Below the pieces are notes generated by a model. That model was not told the origin of the DNA. It was given only the letters and a program-made list of their open reading frames with translations, and made no database searches. From Collinsella sp. AM17-1 (GTDB taxonomy: Bacteria > Actinomycetota > Coriobacteriia > Coriobacteriales > Coriobacteriaceae), in NCBI RefSeq assembly GCF_003470665.1, contig NZ_QRJZ01000004.1, positions 1-64,000 on the forward strand: a stretch of DNA of 64,000 nt, written 5' to 3'. Below are positions 17,517 to 25,314 of this stretch, piece after piece; position 1 is the stretch's first letter, and each line of letters starts with the position of its first letter. The position numbers and the translations under genes are program-made.

Positions 17517-18005
17517 ATGGAGCGTATCGCGAGTTTTTCCGTTGACCATCTGCTGCTTGAGCCCGGCGTGTACGTGAGCCGCATCGACCGCGATCCGGCG
17601 ACCGGCGCCGCCGTCACCACGTTTGACCTGCGCCTGACCACGCCCAACAAGGAGCCGGTCATGAACACGGCCGAGTGCCACACCATCGAGCACCTGGGCG
17701 CGACGTTCCTTCGCAACCATGCCGAGTGGTCGAGCCGCATTGTCTACTTTGGCCCCATGGGCTGCCGCACGGGCTTTTACCTCGTCGTATTTGGCGAAGT
17801 GACGAGCGAGGAGATCCTGCCGCTCGTGCGCGAGCTGTTTGAGTTTGTCGCCGGCTTTGAGGGCGATGTCCCCGGTGCCGCTCCCGAGGAGTGCGGTAAC
17901 TATCTGGACCAGAACCTTCCCATGGCTAACTGGCTCGCGCGTCGCTACCTCGACCGCGACCTGGCCGATATCGACGAGAAGCACCTGCACTATCAGCAGG
18001 CGTAA
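17517..18005 (+). CDS. luxS: S-ribosylhomocysteine lyase (AI-2 synthase)
   Basis: A 162-residue LuxS that splits S-ribosylhomocysteine into homocysteine and the autoinducer-2 precursor DPD. The metal site is intact: His55 and His59 in HTIEHL, with Cys126 in EECGNYLDQN, and the catalytic Cys83 lies in GPMGCRTGFY. Length is normal. It stands alone between two terminators. Confidence 0.96.
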   Translation: MERIASFSVDHLLLEPGVYVSRIDRDPATGAAVTTFDLRLTTPNKEPVMNTAECHTIEHLGATFLRNHAEWSSRIVYFGPMGCRTGFYLVVFGEVTSEEILPLVRELFEFVAGFEGDVPGAAPEECGNYLDQNLPMANWLARRYLDRDLADIDEKHLHYQQA

Positions 18006-18033
18006 GGGCTTTATCGTTCAAAACGCGCGCATT

Positions 18034-18065
18034 GGGCGCCTTCGCTTATGCGGGGGCGCCTTTTT
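18034..18065 (+). terminator. luxS terminator
   Basis: GGGCGCC (18034-18040) and GGCGCC (18055-18060) form a stem followed by TTTTT. Confidence 0.85.
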
Positions 18066-18086
18066 GTTGAGTGGTCGGGATGAGCG

Positions 18087-18140
18087 TTCAAAATCGCTTA
18101 TGTTTGTTCTAGAATGTTCGTACTGTCACATAAACGAACA
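18087..18140 (+). promoter_or_regulatory. Promoter and operator of the DUF4867 gene
   Basis: TTCAAA (18087-18092), a 17-base spacer, then TAGAAT (18110-18115) form a reasonable sigma-70-type promoter. Immediately downstream TGTTCGT (18115-18121) and ACGAACA (18134-18140) form an inverted repeat with a 12-base spacer, well placed for a repressor. Confidence 0.6.
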
Positions 18141-18149
18141 GGAGTGAAC

Positions 18150-18794
18150 ATGCATATCTACTCTGTCAACGATCCCGAGTTCAAATCCTATGGCAACGTT
18201 TGGGATAACGTTCCGTCCGAGCTCACGTCGCCCGTGCTCGAGGCGCTCTCTGCCACGCCCATCCCCGAGGGCAGCAAGTACGTAGCAAGCGCGCCGGAGC
18301 TCGAGGGCGTCAAGGATGCCGATAAACTGGGCTTTCTCATGTTTGGCGGCCGCCCCTTCCAGCTCGGCTGGTGCAACGGCCACAACACGCAGCTCAACTG
18401 CCTGGAGTATCACCGCGCCAGCGAGTTTAACCTGGGAGCCCGCGACTTTATCCTGCTCGTGGCACATCGCTGGGAGATCGAGGACGGCAAGCTCGACACC
18501 GCGTGCGTCAAGGCGTTCCGCGTGCCGGCGGGTACGGTCGTCGAAGTCTTCAACACCACGCTCCACTACACGCCCTGCATGGTCGACGACGGCGGCTTCC
18601 AGGTGATGGTGGCGCTGCCGGCGGGCACCAATGGCCTGCGCCCCGAGGCCGCAGCCGACATGACCGCGGCCGGTGACAGCTACTGCTACTGGAAGGCCGA
18701 CAAGTGGGTTCTCTGCCACGCCGACAGCCCCAAGGCAGCCGAAGGTGGCTACGTAGGCCTCGTCGGCAAGAACCTCGACATCACCTGTGACTAG
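18150..18794 (+). CDS. DUF4867 family protein
   Basis: A 214-residue cytoplasmic protein of the DUF4867 family; its molecular function is not established. Charged and aromatic blocks such as NCLEYHRASEFNLG, FRVPAGTVVEVFNTTLHYTPCMV and QVMVALPAGTN suggest a cupin-like beta barrel, which is my inference. The ATG at 18150 follows ACAGGAG. It is monocistronic with its own promoter and operator-like repeat. The last 60 bases of the gene are found again, diverged, at 20156-20215 beyond the ATPase gene. Confidence 0.75.
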   Translation: MHIYSVNDPEFKSYGNVWDNVPSELTSPVLEALSATPIPEGSKYVASAPELEGVKDADKLGFLMFGGRPFQLGWCNGHNTQLNCLEYHRASEFNLGARDFILLVAHRWEIEDGKLDTACVKAFRVPAGTVVEVFNTTLHYTPCMVDDGGFQVMVALPAGTNGLRPEAAADMTAAGDSYCYWKADKWVLCHADSPKAAEGGYVGLVGKNLDITCD

Positions 18795-18802
18795 CATCTT
18801 CC

Positions 18803-18938
18803 GTCTCGATTTGTAACATCTAGCGGGCTAAATCGTCTCTACCTGTTACAGATTTAGACAAACTGCGGGGGGCTGCCCGAAAATCTCGATCTGTAACACC
18901 AAGCCCGGTTTTGGCTGCTTACCTGTTACAGATTGAGA
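18803..18938. repeat. Two imperfect inverted-repeat units (TCTCGAT.TGTAAC)
   Basis: Unit 1 has GTCTCGATTTGTAAC (18803-18817) and GTTACAGATTTAGAC (18845-18859). Unit 2 has TCTCGATCTGTAAC (18884-18897) and GTTACAGATTGAGA (18925-18938). The arms are alike and the middles differ. Confidence 0.75.
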
Positions 18939-18950
18939 CAAACCTGCCCA

Positions 18951-18987
18951 AACCACCACAAAGGTGCCTGTCCCCTTTGTGGTGGTT
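18951..18987. repeat. Palindromic repeat AACCACCACAAAGG
   Basis: 14-bp arms 18951-18964 and 18974-18987 around a 9-base loop, directly beyond the stop of the minus-strand ATPase gene. Other copies in this window are near 20229, 40250, 43985 (half) and 46907. Confidence 0.8.
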
Positions 18988-18989
18988 GT

Positions 18990-20096
18990 CTAGAGCTGGC
19001 TGCGCAGATAATCGGCCATATATGGGACGGCGAAGCGCACGTAACCACGGCGCGCCTGCTCGATAACGCCGGCGTCAATGAGGCGCCGGCGATATTTCTG
19101 TGCATAGTCGGGCGTGACCGACATGCGCTCCGCCACATCAGAAATACGCGACACAGCGCCTTCGTCGTCAGTCATTGCGGTGAGAAACGCGACGTCTTGG
19201 TCCGATAGCGCGGCGAGCGTCGTTTCGCAAACATCGTTTTCGAAGTCGACCTTCGAAGCTTCGATGGCTCCGTCGATTTGCCCTTGCGCTGCGCGTTCTC
19301 CAGCCTTGCAGCGATTGGCGATGTTATAGCCGATCAGCTGCAGCATATAAGGGGAGCCTTGGGTTGCGCGAGCGGCACGGAGGCGAAGATCGCTTGGAAT
19401 GTCAATGCTGAGCTCTTCGAAAGCCCGCTGGTAATAGGCGTCGACATCTCCGACCGAAAGCGGTTCGAGCGTGACCTTGCGAGCGCGGTTGAGAAATGTC
19501 AGCACGCGGTCATTGAGTGTTGCGCAGACGGCTCCCGGAAGGCCTGCCATGACGAGCGCGACGTTGAGTCGTTCGCCGACCAGTTCTTGATAGGCGGTGA
19601 CGAGCTGTCTGATCTCGGGTGAATTCGCTTGGAGCTCGTCGATGAGGATGAGGATACCGTGTCCCTGCTTGGTCAGTTTGCGCGCGAGCTGTGTGAGTTT
19701 GAACTGAAAGCTTTTGGTCTCCTGCACGTCTCGTGTGAACTCGAGGCCTGCCGAGAACCCAAAAACACTTAGACTGCCGCTCGTGAGTTTGGGAAGGCGG
19801 CGTTTATTGACGTAAGGCTCGCCTGCTTCCTGGATCTTCTCAACAATGCGCTCGAGCATATCCTCGGAGGCTACGGTGGGCGTAGCGACAACAAAGCCGA
19901 GCTTGCGTGCGCGGTCGGCAAGTTCCCACAGAAGAACCGTCTTGCCGCTGCCTCGCTGTCCAAGCATGAGCATGGCTCGGTCGCGATTGCCCGCCTCTTG
20001 CTCAATGCCAGATACGAATGTCGAAATTACCGCTTCGCGCCCGACTAGATAAGAGGGGCGATTTCCAAATGAGGGGGAGAAGATGGTCTCAGTCAT
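18990..20096 (-). CDS. AAA ATPase, ORC/Cdc6-like orphan
   Basis: A 368-residue ATP-binding protein. Walker A is GQRGSGKT (residues 46-53) and Walker B ILILIDE (148-154); an arginine-rich sensor region follows, and the C-terminus from about 300 looks like a winged helix (SRISDVAERMSVTPDYAQKYRRRL). This layout is typical of orphan AAA proteins of the archaeal-ATPase/ORC1-like group, often strain-variable and of unknown role. It is alone on the minus strand between palindromic repeats, and a fragment of the neighbouring DUF4867 gene lies on its far side, which suggests that it arrived by insertion. Its leader is an unusual A- and G-only tract. Confidence 0.75.
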   Translation of the reverse strand: MTETIFSPSFGNRPSYLVGREAVISTFVSGIEQEAGNRDRAMLMLGQRGSGKTVLLWELADRARKLGFVVATPTVASEDMLERIVEKIQEAGEPYVNKRRLPKLTSGSLSVFGFSAGLEFTRDVQETKSFQFKLTQLARKLTKQGHGILILIDELQANSPEIRQLVTAYQELVGERLNVALVMAGLPGAVCATLNDRVLTFLNRARKVTLEPLSVGDVDAYYQRAFEELSIDIPSDLRLRAARATQGSPYMLQLIGYNIANRCKAGERAAQGQIDGAIEASKVDFENDVCETTLAALSDQDVAFLTAMTDDEGAVSRISDVAERMSVTPDYAQKYRRRLIDAGVIEQARRGYVRFAVPYMADYLRSQL

Positions 20097-20142
20097 AAGT
20101 CTCCTTTCCTTTTTTTCCTATTTTTTCCTTTTTTTCCTATTC
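20097..20142 (-). promoter_or_regulatory. Purine-tract leader of the ATPase gene
   Basis: Read on the minus strand, the sequence before the ATPase start consists almost only of A and G, with repeated GGAAAAAA blocks ending in AAAGGAG next to the ATG. The A runs are six to seven bases long. Several overlapping ribosome sites and slippage-prone runs are visible. Confidence 0.6.
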
Positions 20143-20155
20143 GGTCAAATGACCT

Positions 20156-20215
20156 GCTGCCGAGGGCGGCTACGTAGGCCTCACCGGCAAGAACCTCGAC
20201 ATCACTGTGGACTAG
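20156..20215 (+). pseudogene. 3' fragment of a second DUF4867 gene
   Basis: Sixty bases encode EGGYVGLTGKNLDIT followed by a stop and match the last 60 bases of the intact DUF4867 gene (18735-18794) at about 53 positions. No upstream part of the gene is present: the fragment begins right after the ATPase leader. It is followed, like the intact gene end, by the CCACCACAAAGG palindrome. Confidence 0.8.
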
Positions 20216-20228
20216 GGTCCTTGTCTCA

Positions 20229-20262
20229 AACCACCACAAAGGTGCCTGTCCCCTTTGTGGTG
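20229..20262. repeat. Palindromic repeat AACCACCACAAAGG, second copy
   Basis: Left arm 20229-20242 and right arm from 20252, with the last bases of the right arm changed. It follows the DUF4867 fragment just as the first copy follows the intact gene region. Confidence 0.7.
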
Positions 20263-20488
20263 CGCCTTTGGTTGCCTTTGCCTTGGGGGGGGGTCAAGGG
20301 ATGAACGGTGGAAAAACAGGGGCGAACGGTAACTTCTATAAAATCACTTTAATAACTCAGCAAAACCTCTATACTGGCAACTGCACCGCGTTACTCCTCG
20401 GGAGGCGCCACGAGCACATGTCATAGCAACCGCCGACTCGAGAGCCGGTGTGGTGAGATGTCCAAGTGGAGCCCAGGGGAGTTTTTTC
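20263..20488 (+). other. Leader of the antiterminator gene
   Basis: About 225 bases without a gene. A G tract (nine G at about 20286) is followed by an AT-rich stretch at 20335-20375 and GC-rich palindromic sequence before the ribosome site CAGGGGAG. AGCAAAACCT at 20359-20368 resembles the 3' half of a BglG-type antiterminator site, but the 5' half is not convincing. Confidence 0.35.
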
Positions 20489-21337
20489 ATGCTGATAACC
20501 AAGGCAATAAACAACAACGTTGTCCTTGCGGAGGACGATGCCGGGCGCGAGCTCGTGTTGTTTGGCAAGGGCCTTGGCTTTCGCGGCGCCCCTTCCTATA
20601 TTGAGGACGAAAGCTCCATCCAGCGGAGCTTCCGCGATATCAGCCCTGAGATGTACGATGCTGTCGCATCGCTTTCGGACGATGTCATCATTATCGCGTC
20701 GGGTATCGTGGATATCGCACGCAACGAGCCCAACTGCACGCTCAATCCCAATCTAGTCTTTACGCTCGCCGACCACCTTCAGTTTGCCATCGACCGCGCC
20801 CGCAAGGGAGCTTCGATCAAGAACCCGCTCTACGAGGAAGTCCGCCTCGTCTATCCGCGCGAGGCCGAGGTCGGTCGCCGCGGCGTCAAGCTCGTTATGG
20901 CTGTGGCCGAGGACGTTGATTTTCCTGAGACCGAGGCCGCTTCGATTGCGCTGCATATCGTCAACGCCGAGATGGTCGATGACGAGAACGCGGGCGCAAA
21001 GGGCAACATGGACTTGGTCGTAAAGAGTACCGAGGTCATCGATGCGGTTACCGGGATTATCGAGCGTACGCTTGGCGAGACCATCGACCGCTGCTCATAT
21101 AGCTATGCGCGCTTTGTGACCCATATGCGCTTTCTTATCAGCCGCCTTATCAAGGGTGAGGACGAGGAGACGCGCAATAGCGATCTTTTCAAACGAGCGA
21201 CCAGCGAGTTTTCAGACGCGTACGCCTGTGCACGCGCAATCGACGAATACATGAGGGCAACCTGCGGCTGGCACTGCACGGACGAAGAGCTGCTCTATCT
21301 GATGATGCATATCAACCGGCTCTGCCCGGGACATTGA
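20489..21337 (+). CDS. BglG/LicT-family transcription antiterminator
   Basis: A 282-residue PTS-controlled RNA-binding antiterminator. Residues 1-55 are the co-antiterminator domain (ITKAINNNVVLAEDDAGREL, FGKGLGF), followed by two PRD domains with regulatory histidines, for example ALHIVNAE in the first and TDEELLYLMMHINRL at the end of the second. The ATG at 20489 follows CAGGGGAG. It precedes a beta-glucoside EIIBC and a run of glycosidases. Members of this family let transcription read through a leader terminator when the sugar is present, via phosphorylation by the cognate EII. Confidence 0.9.
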   Translation: MLITKAINNNVVLAEDDAGRELVLFGKGLGFRGAPSYIEDESSIQRSFRDISPEMYDAVASLSDDVIIIASGIVDIARNEPNCTLNPNLVFTLADHLQFAIDRARKGASIKNPLYEEVRLVYPREAEVGRRGVKLVMAVAEDVDFPETEAASIALHIVNAEMVDDENAGAKGNMDLVVKSTEVIDAVTGIIERTLGETIDRCSYSYARFVTHMRFLISRLIKGEDEETRNSDLFKRATSEFSDAYACARAIDEYMRATCGWHCTDEELLYLMMHINRLCPGH

Positions 21338-21482
21338 TACGGAGGCCGGGCACCCGTCTAACTGCCCAACTGGCCGGCTTTGCGTCGGCAGACATCGCGG
21401 CATCGCCGCGCAACCTGCTGTTAAGCTCCAAGGCGCCGGGGCTGCAGATATCTTTGTAACGAGTGAAACAAGGAGGTTTCAC

Positions 21483-22844
21483 ATGGCACGCGATTACGAG
21501 GCTCTCGCCCGTACCATCGTTGAACTCGTCGGTGGCGAGGACAACGTCAAGTCCGTCACCCACTGCATTACCCGTTTGCGCTTTACCCTCAACGACGAGA
21601 AGAAGGCCCAGACCGAGAAGCTCAACCAGACCGAGGGCGTTATCTCCGTTCTAGTGGCCGCCGGTCAGTACCAGATTGTTATCGGCAATCACGTTACCGA
21701 CGTGTATGACGCCCTGCCCAAGGTTTCCAACATCCAGCTTGGCGGCGAGGTCGAGGACGAGGCCGGTGGCAGCATCGTCAACCGCGCCATCCAGCTCATC
21801 AGCGGCATCTTTATGCCGATGCTTCCCGCCATGTCCGCCGCCGGCCTTCTCAAGGCCTTTGTGATCATGGCCAACTCCTTTGGTTGGCTCGCGGCCGAGT
21901 CCACCACCTACCAGCTGCTTTACGCCATCGGCGACGGCGTGTTCTACTTCATGCCGGTCTTCCTTGCCCGCACTGCGGCCAAGAAGTTCAAGTGCAACGA
22001 CTGGACGGCCATGGCCATCGCCGTTGCGCTGTGCTACCCCACGCTCTCCACGCTCTTTAGCGCCGGCGACCCGGTTGACCTCTTTGGCATCCCGGTAACG
22101 CTCATCAGCTACACGAGCTCGGTTATCCCCATCATCTTTGCCGTGTACGCGCAGTCCTGGATCGAGAAGGGCCTCAATAAGGTCGTCCCCGATATCCTCA
22201 AGGGCTTGATCGTTCCCGTCGTGACCCTCGTCGTGGCCACTGCGCTCACCCTCTACATCATCGGCCCCGTCACCGACTTCATCGGTGGTCTCATCGCTAA
22301 CGGCCTGGTTTCCCTGCTTGAGGTTGCCCCGCTGCCCGCAGGCTTCCTCATCGGTCTGCTTTGGCCCTGCCTCATCATCTTTGGTATGCACTGGGCCTTT
22401 ATCCCCATCATCCAGATGAACATCGGTATGCTCGGCTATGACGTCATCCTGCCCATTACCGTCGGCACCAACTTTGCCATGGGTTTCGCGGTCCTTGCCA
22501 TCTTCCTCAAGACCAAGAACACCGAGCTCAAGGAGCTCGCCGGCGCTGCCGCCATCTCTGCGCTCCTCGCCGGCATCACCGAGCCCGCCATCTACGGCGC
22601 CGTCCTCAAGTACAAGCGCCCGTTTGTGATCGCAATCGTCTCTTGCGGCATCTGCGGTGCCATTGCTGCCACTTTTGGCCTGCACCAGCCCGCGCTCATG
22701 ACCACCTCGCTCATCACCATCCCGGCCATCATCGGCTCGGTGGGTATGGAGGACGTCATCGCGCTCGCCGTCGCCTCCGTCCTCACCTTTGTGGGCACGC
22801 TGACCTTCGGCTTCAACGACGACATGATCCTCGAGAACAACTAG
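21483..22844 (+). CDS. PTS beta-glucoside-type EIIBC
   Basis: A 453-residue sugar permease. The N-terminal EIIB domain has the phosphocysteine Cys28 in THCITRLRFTL; the rest is a membrane EIIC domain with the GITEPAIYGA motif. It ends soon after EIIC and has no EIIA domain, unlike BglF/BglP, so it must use a separate EIIA, possibly the glucose-type EIIA at 55578. The ATG follows AAGGAGG. It is flanked by its likely antiterminator and by GH3, which points to aryl- or alkyl-beta-glucosides. Confidence 0.9.
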   Translation: MARDYEALARTIVELVGGEDNVKSVTHCITRLRFTLNDEKKAQTEKLNQTEGVISVLVAAGQYQIVIGNHVTDVYDALPKVSNIQLGGEVEDEAGGSIVNRAIQLISGIFMPMLPAMSAAGLLKAFVIMANSFGWLAAESTTYQLLYAIGDGVFYFMPVFLARTAAKKFKCNDWTAMAIAVALCYPTLSTLFSAGDPVDLFGIPVTLISYTSSVIPIIFAVYAQSWIEKGLNKVVPDILKGLIVPVVTLVVATALTLYIIGPVTDFIGGLIANGLVSLLEVAPLPAGFLIGLLWPCLIIFGMHWAFIPIIQMNIGMLGYDVILPITVGTNFAMGFAVLAIFLKTKNTELKELAGAAAISALLAGITEPAIYGAVLKYKRPFVIAIVSCGICGAIAATFGLHQPALMTTSLITIPAIIGSVGMEDVIALAVASVLTFVGTLTFGFNDDMILENN

Positions 22845-22874
22845 TTCTGGGAAACCGGCGTCTTTGGACGCCAG

Positions 22875-22964
22875 CACACGGGGCGCGGCGCCAGATGCGC
22901 CCCGTGTGCCCTTATGGGAGGGCGCTGACCCCTACACGAATCCGGCGTCCTCCCATAAGGGCAC
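22875..22964 (+). other. Two overlapping hairpins between EIIBC and GH3
   Basis: A 12-bp stem CACACGGGGCGC / GCGCCCCGTGTG (22875-22908) is followed by a 16-bp perfect inverted repeat (22906-22921 with 22949-22964). The two share three bases, so they compete slightly. Neither has a T tract; they may stabilise upstream mRNA or reduce read-through into the glycosidases. Confidence 0.6.
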
Positions 22965-22984
22965 ACAACAGAAACGAGGTAGCC

Positions 22985-25210
22985 ATGAAGCAATCCGAGC
23001 TCGTTGACCTTTTGGGGCGTATGACCCTGCGCGAGAAGATCGGGCAGTTGGTGCAGCTTGACGGTGGGTGCTTTGGCACCGATGCCGTAGCGGTTGGTCC
23101 GCGTGCCAAGCTGGGCGTGACGCAAGAAGATGTTGACGTATGCGGCAGCGTGCTCAACGTGTTGGGCGCCGAGGAAGTGCATCGTATCCAAGATGCATAT
23201 CTTGAGCGCAGCCGTCTTAAGATCCCGCTCGTCTTTATGGCCGATGTGATCTATGGCTATCAAACCTGCTATCCAATCCCCCTGGGCCTGGGAGCCACGT
23301 GGGACCCAGAGCTTATCCGCGAGGATTACAACCTTATTGCCGAAGAGGCCGTGGCCGATGGCTGCATGGTGACCTTTAGCCCGCCGGTGGACGTGGTGCG
23401 CGATGCCCGTTGGGGTCGCTGCCTGGAGATGCCGGGCGAGGATCCGTACCTAAGCAGCCGCTTCGCTCGCGCGATGGTCGAGGGCTTTAAGGGTGACGGT
23501 ACGCCGCAGAAGAGCTTGGCCAGCTGCGTCAAACACTTTGCGGGCTATGGTGCGCCCGAGGCGGGTCGCGAGTACAACACAGTGGATATGAGCGAGTGGC
23601 GCCTGCGCAACGAGTACCTGCCTCCGTACCGTGCGGCGGTCGAGGCTGGTTGCGATTTGGTGATGACGAGCTTCAACACCATCGATGGCATCCCCGCCAC
23701 GGCAAACCGCTGGCTCATGCACGACGTGTTGCGCGACGAGTGGGGCTTTGACGGTCCCATCATCACCGATTACGCGGCGATCGACGAGCTCAGGGCACAC
23801 GGTGTGGCGGCAAACCGTCGCGAGGCGGCCAAGCTCGCCATGAATGCCACCGTGGACATCGACATGAAGACGCCCTGCTACGCACATGAGCTTGAGGCCC
23901 TCATCGAAACGGGTGAGGTTTCGCTCGAGCAGATCGATACCGCCTGCATGCGCGTGCTCGAGCTCAAGAACAGACTCGGTCTGTTTGAGGACCCGTATCG
24001 TACGTGCTCGCCCGAGCGCCGTACGGAGGTCACGTGCACGCCGGAGCGTCTTGAGAGCGCGCGTAAAACGTGCGACGAGGCCCTCGTGCTCCTTAAAAAC
24101 GAAGGTGGGCTGCTACCGCTTACGACCGGGGGCAACGCTCCGTGCGTGGCGCTCATCGGCCCCTATGCCAACAGCCGAGACATCATCGGCATGTGGGCGA
24201 TTCATGCCGATAAAACTCATTCCGTAACGCTTGCCGAGGCATTTGCCGAGGTATTGGGCGACGACGGCTTTGCGTGGGCCCAAGGCTGTCCCACGCTCGA
24301 CGACTACAGCGAGCTTGGGGAGTTTGGCAAGATTCCCGCGTTCGGTGCGCCGACGGGCGAGGGCGCGGATCTAGAGACGATGGCTGCCGAGGCGCTCGAG
24401 CTGGCCGCATCGAGCGACGTGGTGGTCATGGCGCTCGGAGAACACATGCTGCAGAGCGGTGAGGGCGGAGCGCGTACGGACATTACCATACCGGCTCCGC
24501 AGAAGCGCCTGCTCAAGCGCGTGCGCGCGCTCGGCAAGCCTGTGGTGCTTGTGCTCTTTAACGGGCGTCCTCTTTCCCTCACTGACGTGATCGATGATTG
24601 CGATGCAATCGTAGAGGCGTGGTTCCCCGGTACGGCTGGTGGGCGTTCGGTAGCCGACGTGCTCTTTGGAACGGTCAATCCGAGCGGCAGGCTCACGGTG
24701 AGCTTCCCACATAACGTGGGCCAGGAGCCGCTCTACTATGCGCAGTTCTCCACCGGACGTCCCGCTAAGACATCAACGCATAGCGGTCGCTTTGTGAGCC
24801 GCTATATGGACTGCCCTAACGATGCGATGTTCCCCTTTGGCTACGGACTCTCGTATCATACGGCGCGCTACGATAACCTGCGCCTGAGTGCGGACGAGCT
24901 TACGGCGGACGGTGTCCTCGAGGTCTCAATCGACGTGACCAATGAGGGCGATATTGCTGGTACTGAGGTCGTGCAGCTCTATATCCACGACAAGGTGGCA
25001 ACGCGCGTGCGCCCCATGCTCGAACTGCGTGACTTTGCGCGTGTTGAGCTTGCGCCGCGTGAGCGCCGCACGGTGACGTTTATCCTGCGCGAGGAGGCTC
25101 TGCGTTTTTGGACGCCCGAGCACGGCTGGGCAAGCGAGCCCGGCGCGTTTGAGGTCATGGCGGGGCCTAACAGCCGCGACCTGTTGGTGGGGGAGTTCGA
25201 GCTCGTCTAG
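22985..25210 (+). CDS. GH3 beta-glucosidase
   Basis: A 741-residue family 3 glycosidase. It has the N-terminal barrel with VTFSPPVDVVRDARWGR and KHFAGYGAPEAGREYN, the nucleophile aspartate in GPIITDYAAIDEL, a GH3 C-terminal alpha/beta sandwich (ALGEHMLQSGEGGARTD), and a terminal fibronectin-III-like domain (VTNEGDIAGTEVVQLYIHD). It starts at ATG 22985, where the family domain begins; the longer open frame upstream crosses the EIIBC gene and is not used. No signal peptide is visible, so it acts on imported beta-glucosides or related beta-glycosides. Confidence 0.93.
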   Translation: MKQSELVDLLGRMTLREKIGQLVQLDGGCFGTDAVAVGPRAKLGVTQEDVDVCGSVLNVLGAEEVHRIQDAYLERSRLKIPLVFMADVIYGYQTCYPIPLGLGATWDPELIREDYNLIAEEAVADGCMVTFSPPVDVVRDARWGRCLEMPGEDPYLSSRFARAMVEGFKGDGTPQKSLASCVKHFAGYGAPEAGREYNTVDMSEWRLRNEYLPPYRAAVEAGCDLVMTSFNTIDGIPATANRWLMHDVLRDEWGFDGPIITDYAAIDELRAHGVAANRREAAKLAMNATVDIDMKTPCYAHELEALIETGEVSLEQIDTACMRVLELKNRLGLFEDPYRTCSPERRTEVTCTPERLESARKTCDEALVLLKNEGGLLPLTTGGNAPCVALIGPYANSRDIIGMWAIHADKTHSVTLAEAFAEVLGDDGFAWAQGCPTLDDYSELGEFGKIPAFGAPTGEGADLETMAAEALELAASSDVVVMALGEHMLQSGEGGARTDITIPAPQKRLLKRVRALGKPVVLVLFNGRPLSLTDVIDDCDAIVEAWFPGTAGGRSVADVLFGTVNPSGRLTVSFPHNVGQEPLYYAQFSTGRPAKTSTHSGRFVSRYMDCPNDAMFPFGYGLSYHTARYDNLRLSADELTADGVLEVSIDVTNEGDIAGTEVVQLYIHDKVATRVRPMLELRDFARVELAPRERRTVTFILREEALRFWTPEHGWASEPGAFEVMAGPNSRDLLVGEFELV

Positions 25211-25314
25211 CTGCATTTGCTTAACGAATGGTGCACGCGGTGCGCGGCAGGCGTTCGGTCTTGTCGCCGGCGTCCGTCCGGTACCGCGCCCGATATCGAT
25301 AGGAGGGGTCTGAC

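Noticed and set aside
20359..20368. AGCAAAACCT resembling a BglG-type antiterminator site
   Set aside because: Only the 3' half resembles the consensus; the 5' half and a competing terminator are not evident, so I do not call a site.
22643..22984. Upstream extension of the GH3 frame
   Set aside because: It overlaps the 3' end of the EIIBC gene and two hairpins, and the GH3 domain starts at 22985.
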